Below, in pieces: positions 57,408-64,000 of a DNA stretch of 64,000 bases (position 1 is the first letter of the stretch; the number at the start of each line of letters is the position of its first letter). Made by a program: the position numbers and the translations under genes. This DNA is from Escallonia rubra (taxonomy: Eukaryota; Streptophyta; Magnoliopsida; Escalloniales; Escalloniaceae), in assembly GCA_033065855.1 (NCBI GenBank), contig JAVXUO010000171.1, forward strand, positions 434,001 through 498,000. Reading direction: 5' to 3'. A model generated the notes under the pieces. The model worked only from the letters and a program-made list of their open reading frames with translations. It had not been told where the DNA came from and did no database searches.

Positions 57408-58059
57408 TCCTCAATCTCACAATCAAATCCTCAAGCTTCATCTCCTTGCGCTTATGCTTCAAATAGTTCTTGAAATCTCTCCAAGTAGGTGGCAATTTTT
57501 CAATTAGCGCAGCCACTTGAAAAGATTCTCCAAGTACCATCCCTTCCGCATGAATATCATGGAGGATTAGCTGAAACTCTTGGACTTGACTAATCACAGT
57601 CTTGGAATCCACCATCTTGAAATCAAGGAATTTGCCGACTACAAATTTCTTTGAACCGGCATCTTCCGTTTTGTATTTCCTTTCCAAGGATTCCCACAAT
57701 GCTTTCGCATTGGCCATTGGACTGTATACGTTATACAACGCATTGTCCAATCCATTGAGGATGTAATTCTTGCACAAAAAATCTGAATGCTTCCAAGCAT
57801 CCACGGCAGCCACTATTTGCCGGTCAGGATTGTCACCAAGATCTGGTGCATCCTCTTGCAAGAACCTTGCCAAGTTCAAGGTGGTAAGATAGAACAACAT
57901 TTTCTGTTGCCATCTCTTAAAATCCTTTCCGTTGAACTTTTCCGGTCTTTCACCAAGTCCAACGGAACCATGAGCAGGTGCAACGTAAGGTGTCGCATAC
58001 ACAGTCCCACCGCTGGGATGAACCGGTCCACTTTCCGAATTGGTTTCGCTAGTAGCCAT
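57280..58059 (-). CDS. gag: Copia gag (capsid) frame, 259 aa
   Basis: Minus strand, ATG at 58059 ([10 protein letters not shown]). The body has the UBN2/Retrotran_gag wording of plant copia: [74 protein letters not shown] and [22 protein letters not shown]. It would form the capsid and package the element RNA. After SEKKAG the frame leaves the conserved sequence and ends within 40 codons, while the conserved continuation (nucleocapsid zinc knuckle) is in the pol frame. That is a frameshift relative to the usual single gag-pol frame of this group. Overlap with the pol frame is 57280-57407. Confidence 0.9.
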   Translation of the reverse strand: MATSETNSESGPVHPSGGTVYATPYVAPAHGSVGLGERPEKFNGKDFKRWQQKMLFYLTTLNLARFLQEDAPDLGDNPDRQIVAAVDAWKHSDFLCKNYILNGLDNALYNVYSPMANAKALWESLERKYKTEDAGSKKFVVGKFLDFKMVDSKTVISQVQEFQLILHDIHAEGMVLGESFQVAALIEKLPPTWRDFKNYLKHKRKEMKLEDLIVRLRIEEDNRQSEKKAGLSSRSQGKCGRARSVKEEENFRFRRSKWS

Positions 58060-58289
58060 TGTTATATCTATCAACAGAATATAACAACTATTAATAAAGA
58101 AAAATAATTCAGTCTATCACAAAAGTATAACGAAAACAGATTCTAGTATCACTAAAATTAAATTCAGAAATTGAAAATAGTTTTAGTATAGATTGATAGA
58201 ATCAAATAAGAAACGAAATTTGAAAAACACTGTTTAGAAAATACTGTTTCTACACATCTACACAAAGTACGGGGAATAAGTCTTAAGAT

Positions 58290-59210
58290 TGTTGTTCGAA
58301 ATATATACTTTGTGTATACTTGTACAGAAAACAATTAAGTACGAAAAAACTGAAATGTAGTTTACTAAACAGAACAAATTGTCTTTGCAAGAACAATTAA
58401 AATGAACTCACAACAAGATTGCAGAACAGCAAAAGGAAAAAGGGGCCGAGGCGTGAATTTGATTCACTGTCCTTAAGACTTATTCGTCCCGCAACGGTGC
58501 TGACGGCTCTTGACGATAGTCTCCCAGGATACAACGGCTACGTCTGAAAATAGTAGCACACCAAATTTTCAGACCCGGCGAACCAAACAATGGTAGAACT
58601 CTTTCTTCGAAACACTAAAACTGGACAGACTCCTGTACAGAAGACAATTCGGGATTAATTCAATGCATTATTAACTTCTGTAAACTGACTCGTTTTTATA
58701 CACAGATTATTCACTGGGGGGTGCAACTCTTCACAGCTGGTTGGTTGGAAAGGAAAGGTTACAACCTTTCGGAAAAGAAATTAAATAAATAAAATTTATT
58801 TGTCCCAAAAAGAATAAAGCCTGATTGGGCCTAGCCCAAGCCACGGACCGGGACCGGGCGGCGCGCGCGTGTGGTGGACCTTGGGTCAACCTAGGTCCTC
58901 CCTCCTTACAAAACATGGGTACCCCCAAGGGGCCCATCCCTTAGCTCAAGGCTAAGCCTTATAATGAGACAACGTTGGCTTTATCTCTTCAATGTGGGAT
59001 ACTCTTTTCCTTTTAAGGTGAACCACTAATTTTAGCTTCAATTTTCTCATTCACTTCTCATTCGTTTTAAACATGTGAATATACCACGATCATCTATTCC
59101 AATAGATGAACGTGAATTAATTTGTTCCTAACCAAGTTATGGTTTGGAACCCATTTGAAAATTGAGTCAAAGTTGCTTCTCCACAATGGGTTTAAAACCC
59201 AATTCCAACA
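58290..59210 (-). repeat. 5' LTR of the copia element (921 bp)
   Basis: Promoter-bearing copy for the minus-strand transcript. It contains an extra segment (ACAATTCGGGATTAATTCAATGC...) at about 58645-58673 that is absent from the other LTR, located close to the TATA box. Confidence 0.95.
58692..58699 (-). promoter_or_regulatory. TATA box in the copia 5' LTR
   Basis: On the minus strand GTGTATAAAAACGAG; the same sequence is at 52927-52934 in the 3' LTR. Confidence 0.6.
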
Positions 59211-59215
59211 AATTG

Positions 59216-61750
59216 AACTTAAGCGATTACGATCACGTTTAGCGATCCAATTCACTGTTCTCCATCAAAAGGGCTAGTTCCTCCACAACTCATGATTGGA
59301 TTTCATATTTTGGACAACAATCGTCTAAATGTTAACTAACATCATCATTACACCTGCACTTTGTAAACAAGAAGACCCACAACTATTAAATTACACCCTT
59401 TTTCAATCATTCTCAATGGGTACTCAGTACTCATCTCCTACAACATTATGCTTTGTTATAACATATGTAATTCTACTGCATATTCTGTTGAGAAAAATGT
59501 TTGGTACCAAACCAATCAAAAGCTTGCTGTTTGTCTTACTCTGAATGTCCAAAAAAATTCGTGAACAATCAACTAGTTTGCATGCGGAACATAGCGCGCG
59601 TGCACCTAACAGAAGCCATACAAACAAACAGGTTTCCATGAGATAATAAATTGGTCTCACGCAAACGATAGTATGTTAAGAGTTTTGGTGACAGAAAGAT
59701 AGGTTTGGCTACTTGATAGCATGTTAAGGGACGCAAATGCTCCAATATTCAAAACTGCAATTATTGTTTGCGAAGGAACTTGTGACGAAAACAATGGTTT
59801 TGATAGGATATGAAGTACTTGTGGACTTATTTCTTATCTCCACGGTTTGCGTCAATAAAGATAGCTGTAACATGTCATTGTTATCCTCGAAATGTCAATC
59901 AATTATGTTCTTACTAGGAGGTGGCCAAGCCCTTCGTTAATATGATGATTAAGTTGTCACCTGCACTAGTAGTGTATTAGGGACGGTGCACAATGCAATA
60001 ATAGCACACACTGCTTTAAGGATTTACATTTTGAATTCAGGTGTCCTCTGAAGGTTCCTTGAAGACAACATAGTGTTCTAGGGAAACAATGTACTAGGAT
60101 GAGGGACAGCCAAGCGTGACCGCAGGTAGGAACTCCGTCGCCCCAAGTCCCCCACCACAAACATAAGTTTACCTGCAGCCGCACCATGGTGCAGTGTTGT
60201 TATTGACACCCTAGAATTACTCCAATTTGGTGACCTTCACATTGAACACGTACAACACTTATATCAATGGATTCGCTTATACATATTTCAAGTCAAAAGC
60301 AGATAAAGCAAATTGTACTGTCAAGGAATTAAGAAACATAAAGCAGAAACCTCTCGCAGCCAACAATTTCAAGTGAAGCATCATTGCCATAGGCAGGATT
60401 TCTAAAGCTGCCTCTATCCCCATCATGTATGCCTCCATGTTCATACATGATATAAACAGGGAAAGCAAAAGACCGTAAATAGAAGGGCATTCATGAGAGT
60501 AAAAGTTTTTGCTTTTGTTCAGAATTTCGAGTACCTTTGGCCACTTTAGTTTGTTCGTTGCATTGAATTTAACTCAAAAAAGGTTACCTAACTCACTGTT
60601 CTCCCTCAAATTCTGAACGGATTTAGTCTCTGAGGACAAAAACAGTTCCCACCAGCTTTGGTTCAGAATATGCTAGCCTTAGCACATAGGTGGTTGAATG
60701 GAAGCCAAACGAACTTTGGAACAAAATTGGTGGCCACACTTTCTTGACTTGTAGTGAAGTGATTCCAATAGGGAGGTAATAATATACTGCATGTTGGACA
60801 CCTTTCTGTGAACTAGACCCCAGACAAGCTGTATATCCCCGTCTACAACATAAAACAAGATATGAAAACCAATAGAGAACAAAAACTGAAGGTGATGTCC
60901 CTTTTCCTCATTTCACACTTGTCTTACCTTCACCACATGGCACATACAAATTCTTCTAAACCACCTTTAGAGGACTGTTTCAAGATAAAGAATACTTGTA
61001 GTCTTCAGATATGTGCTTCTTCAGGATTGGAATTCCTTGCTAAAAGATATGGAACGAGAGAATAGGATCTTCAAGCTTTACATTACTTATGCTCTAGTAA
61101 AAAAAACTCGCTAAATGCATTTTAGGTACAAATGATTGTCGTTATTAAATCTCAGTAATAGCGACAAACATTTTTAGTGTACAAAATGTTACAGCTAAGA
61201 TACCGCATAACAAAGGATCCTTATCCTGGAAGAAGAAGGCCATGCGCCTGATATTCAACATAGAGTGACTCAGAATCAATCACGGCCTATTTCCGTTAAA
61301 TTTGGAGGACTTCATGATACGGGGTTACCACGATATGTTCAAGCATCGTGATATAGTCACAGAAATATGACCTTTTATAGATACAAATAAACACAAAATT
61401 CAGACATGCTGTAATTGTGATGTACACAATGTATGCTTTAACATCGTACAATTTATGTTAAAACAAACCACATTCACAATTCACGTTATTATATTCCTGA
61501 GGAAGATATCTAATGGCGACCCCCACGAAACCAAAGCCCCCCCCCCCCTCTTCTTTCTGTTCCTTCATTCACGAAAGAGGGCAGGAACACTCACACAACG
61601 AAGCCCACAAGAAACATATACACAACCACTCACTAGAAAATTGTAAAAACAAACAAAAGATGCACTAACCAGTCTTTTGTGCTACCTTTAAGTATTTCTT
61701 TTGTGAACTAACCTAGTAATAATCTAACTTCGAATGATCCAACCTCTCAA
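59216..61750. other. Low-copy-looking sequence with possible decayed exons
   Basis: No complete gene. Minus-strand segments near 60300-60460 (YEHGGIHDGDRGSFRNPAYGND, ASLEIVGCERF) and 60600-60780 (VWPPILFQSSFGF, RLAYSEPKLVGTVF) have protein-like composition but stop soon, lie in different frames and match no family I know. They could be exons of a host gene or pseudogene. A 13-C run lies at 61538-61550. Confidence 0.3.
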
Positions 61751-62383
61751 TCAAGGGTTCGTTGCCTTGGAAGCATAGCTATTCACCAGCGCCAGCGCAT
61801 TGCTAGTCACCTTCTTCACCTTCACAACCCTACCGGACACGTCCGACTTAACCGGACAGTCCGGCACATCGTCAAATCCGTCGGTACACGTTTCCTCGTT
61901 CGTTAGCGCCGCGCTCATGTACGTCTGCACGTTGCTCACCTGAAACCTGAGCGCCTCCGGTGACCCCCCCAGGTGGCGCATCTGCTGCAGCGAGCCGGTG
62001 ATGCCGTCGACGGCGTCGCCAAACACGGTGTGGCAGTCGTGCAGGGCGGAGGCGGCGCGGTGGTCGGAGCCGTAGTCGGCCTGGCGGGAGAGGTTGGACA
62101 CGTAGCTCGCCATGCGCCGCGCTGTGGAGAGGCTCACGCCGATGGCCACGCTTGCGAGCCGGGCCGGGTCTTGCTGCACTACGTTGGCGTAGCCGGAGAG
62201 AGAGATGTAGCACACCTCCGGGTATAGTGTTGTTCCACAGCTGGTGCGGATGAAATCGGTGTCATTGGTGGTCGGGATGGGGGCGGGGGCGGGGGCAGCG
62301 GTGGCCGAGGTGGTGGCCGAGGCGTGGACGAGTATGGTGGCTAGGAGGAGGAATGGGAGGAAAGGTGGCCGGTGGAGTTTCAT
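61751..62383 (-). CDS. PMEI-domain protein, 21 kDa-protein-like, 210 aa
   Basis: Intronless minus-strand gene starting at the ATG of MKLHRPPFLPFLLL; an upstream in-frame extension has no better ATG. Residues 1-~28 form a secretory signal peptide, followed by an Ala/Pro/Thr linker. The mature part is a plant invertase/pectin methylesterase inhibitor domain: the first Cys pair in RTSCGTTLYPEVC, the second in HDCHTVF and EETCTDGF, then the usual tail VTSNALALVNSYA. An extra Cys in DVPDCPVKSDV is typical of the 21 kDa/DC1.2-like subgroup. It would act in the apoplast, inhibiting pectin methylesterase or invertase; family membership does not tell which. It is GC-rich relative to its surroundings and undamaged, the only clear host gene here. 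No strong TATA box was found upstream. Confidence 0.92.
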   Translation of the reverse strand: MKLHRPPFLPFLLLATILVHASATTSATAAPAPAPIPTTNDTDFIRTSCGTTLYPEVCYISLSGYANVVQQDPARLASVAIGVSLSTARRMASYVSNLSRQADYGSDHRAASALHDCHTVFGDAVDGITGSLQQMRHLGGSPEALRFQVSNVQTYMSAALTNEETCTDGFDDVPDCPVKSDVSGRVVKVKKVTSNALALVNSYASKATNP

Positions 62384-62980
62384 GTTGTTTTGTGATGCTT
62401 GAAAGCTGAAAATATTGAGCTTGGTTGGAGGCAATGTGGAGTAGATGGATGGTTTAAGTAGCTAACCAGCTTGGGGGATGGAGTGGATGGCTTTTTTGGT
62501 CTATAAAGCTACTAATCAACAATTTAATTTTTAAGATCGAACCAAATCAAAAGAGAAATAAACCAAATAACTTTGTCGTTCATGTTACTTTAATTATAAT
62601 TTGATAATTTTGGAGGACTTAAATTCCGTTAACGAGGGTTAAACCGCTCGTGAGCTCTATGCTTTCTAGCTAGAAAGTGACACCTTTGGTCCAAACAAGG
62701 CCGCCGAGGAGTTTCTTGTAACACCAGCTACTAACTTGGGACACCACATGGGAAAATATGCCATGGGTCATCCCAATCTCTCAGCAGTAGGCCAAGACTA
62801 GCTCTGCGTCTCTTTGGCTCACGAGCTTTTTGTTTGCATTAGGGGTCAATTATTCTCGTTATTCTTGTTGGGGAAAAAAAGAAAGCTGAAAATCGATAAT
62901 ACATGGCTTTTGAAGGATGTTGAAAGGCGGAAGAAATTGGTAGGGATAATACGTAGGATTGTAAGGGTGACAGACTTGGT
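62384..62980. promoter_or_regulatory. Upstream region of the PMEI gene
   Basis: No frames. About 600 bases that should contain the promoter. The candidate TATA-like sequence on the minus strand near 62500 (GCTTTATAGACC) is weak. No motif cluster stands out. Confidence 0.3.
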
Positions 62981-62989
62981 ATAATGCAT

Positions 62990-63663
62990 TTTAGAGGTCA
63001 AATCTCAAATTGAACCATTATTCCTCAATCTGAAAAATATGGAACCGTACCGATCACCATCTATTTAATTTAGACGGTTCAGTTTCATCGGTTTGAATTG
63101 GTTTACGCCCTGTTAAAAAGTTGTCCAATTCGACACCTATTCGTCGATCGAAATATTATGCAAAACTTAAGTTATATATTACCGAAATTGCAAATAATTT
63201 TGTTACATTTAATGTTTAAGTACACGTTTTAACATAATGTAGAAGTATTATTCCAAATATACATCATTTTAGAAATAAATTATGCCTTTATCATTAATTT
63301 ACGAAAAAGAATGAGTAATTATACAATAGATATTGATTACTAGACTTTCATGTTGTAAGCGTTCTCATTACTTATATTTTTTTTAACTTTCAATGTTTTA
63401 TTAATTTGGCTTTACTTAGTGTCATGTATGCGTGAATTTTCAATAAATGTCTTGCATTATTTTAATATCATAGTTCGGTTCCGTTCAGTTCATGATCGGT
63501 TTCAATAAAGTGATTTCTAAATCGAATCGAACCAAACTAAGGTCGGTTTAAGAAATGTGAAACTAGACCGTTAAAATTTTTAAATGGTTCAAATTAGATC
63601 AGTTCGGTTTAATGACTTTGACTGATTCGGATCGATTTCAACAATTTGAATCTCACCCCAATG
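62990..63663. mobile_element. Candidate degenerate TIR element
   Basis: The left part (GGTCAAATCTCAAATTGAACC, then ACCGTACCG and GGTTCAGTTTCATCGGTTTGAATTGG) is mirrored by the right part. Read in reverse, the right part runs GGGGTGAGATTCAAATTGTTGAA, then GATCCGAATC, AAACCGAAC. Sub-ends are rich in CGGTTCGG/CGAACCG-like words as in some hAT elements. The core is AT-rich. Ends are imperfect and no TSD was found. Confidence 0.4.
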
Positions 63664-64000
63664 TAAGAACTTCTTACCTCCACAATATAAGTGAAGTTGG
63701 AAGAAATAATCTTTTGTTACCTTGAAATCTTTTCCCTTAAATTTGCACCGCTTAAACACCAATACTAGCACTGAAATCGGTGGGGATATTATGCAGATGC
63801 TCGTATGATTTAATTGCAAAGTGTTAGGGAAATCCCTTGTTCCTTTCACCTGCGGGGCATTGTCAACATTTGTTGACGATTTTTTGTTTGTAACAATTAC
63901 AAACTTATAAGTAAGCAATTAAATATATCAAAATCACTAAAAAGGGGGGAAAATGTCCAACATCATCAGGTAGGATATTAGTCACGTTGATCGGAACGTG
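63664..64000. other. No gene recognised
   Basis: A 109-codon minus-strand frame (63589-63918) crosses this end but has no domain and overlaps the candidate TIR element. Nothing else is seen. Confidence 0.4.

Larger units (their letters stand above)
52554..59210 (-). mobile_element. Nearly intact Ty1/copia retrotransposon, TSD AATTG
   Basis: Two LTRs (52554-53464 and 58290-59210) bracket gag and pol on the minus strand. AATTG flanks the element at 52549-52553 and 59211-59215. A purine tract ATGTGGGGGAT adjoins the 3' LTR (left end). The LTRs are almost identical apart from two indels, so the insertion is young. No obvious initiator-Met primer site (TGGTATCAGAGC) follows the 5' LTR; the sequence there is ATCTTAAGACTTATTCCCCG. 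A Tork-like lineage is suggested by the protein wording but not certain. Confidence 0.95.

Noticed and set aside
61872-62227. Overlapping GC-rich frames on both strands within the PMEI gene
   Set aside because: Shadows of the real coding frame; Arg/Pro/Ala-rich with no signal peptide or domain.
63589-63918. 109-codon minus-strand frame
   Set aside because: No recognisable domain and it overlaps the repeated CGGTTCGG sub-end of a candidate transposon.
1-64000. tRNA, rRNA or CRISPR features
   Set aside because: I saw no cloverleaf-compatible GGTTCRANNCC box in context, no rRNA motifs, and the tandem arrays lack spacer-repeat structure.

Overview
The window is nuclear DNA from a flowering plant, probably a eudicot. 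The evidence is plant-type transposons throughout (CACTA, MULE, hAT, Ty1/copia, Ty3/gypsy, LINE), GT-AG introns, a plastid ndhF fragment sitting in nuclear context, AT-rich spacers and one plant pectinesterase-inhibitor-type gene. Nothing in it is bacterial. Almost all of the 64 kb is mobile-element sequence at different stages of decay. The only gene I would defend as an ordinary host gene is the PMEI-domain (21 kDa-protein-like) gene at 61751-62383 on the minus strand.

Layout, left to right. 1-0.4 kb: broken copia RNase H tail. 2.4-5.7 kb: a CpG-rich block of stacked minisatellites with a leftward TATA box, perhaps a retrotransposon LTR. 5.95-8.38 kb: a solo LTR with a 5-bp target-site duplication (TSD). 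8.67-9.65 kb: a non-autonomous MULE with a 9-bp TSD. 10.58-21.83 kb: a ~1 kb hAT element with an 8-bp TSD, split by a complete 10.2-kb CACTA element (3-bp TSD). The CACTA carries both usual genes, a TNP2-like transposase (4 exons) and a Transposase_24/PTTA-like protein (5 exons), plus a telomere-like CCCTAAA array and other satellites in its 5' part.

23.57-34.07 kb: a tangle of one LTR-like family. It lies inside TG...CA ends with a 5-bp TSD (23569-30388) and includes two large near-perfect inverted repeats with similar spacers. 35.28-36.54 kb: a minus-strand Sirevirus-type LTR. About 36.8-43.05 kb: a region bound together by hairpin repeats (GTCCGCTA...TAGCGGAC), with a FAR1/MULE transposase broken by one in-frame TAG, a complete two-exon B3-domain gene, and two related small basic proteins in opposite orientation. 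This is the least conventional part of the window. 43.2-44.2 kb: a LINE RNase H remnant and a plastid ndhF insertion.

44.50-49.27 kb: a non-coding LTR retrotransposon (LARD type) with 400-bp LTRs and an 80-bp tandem array. 50.18-51.42 kb: a hAT element that has picked up a Ty3/gypsy RT fragment. 52.55-59.21 kb: a nearly intact Ty1/copia element on the minus strand with ~0.9-kb LTRs, an AATTG TSD and a gag/pol frameshift. 59.2-64 kb: low-copy-looking sequence with the PMEI gene and a possible degenerate TIR element.

How the genes relate: the two CACTA genes form one transposition module (catalytic TNP2 plus a presumed end-binding partner), and the copia gag and pol frames form one replication module. 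The 36.8-43 kb genes may form an uncharacterised transposon module. The PMEI gene is independent of all of these. Element ends and TSDs were read by eye. Family names rest on motif recognition, not database searches.
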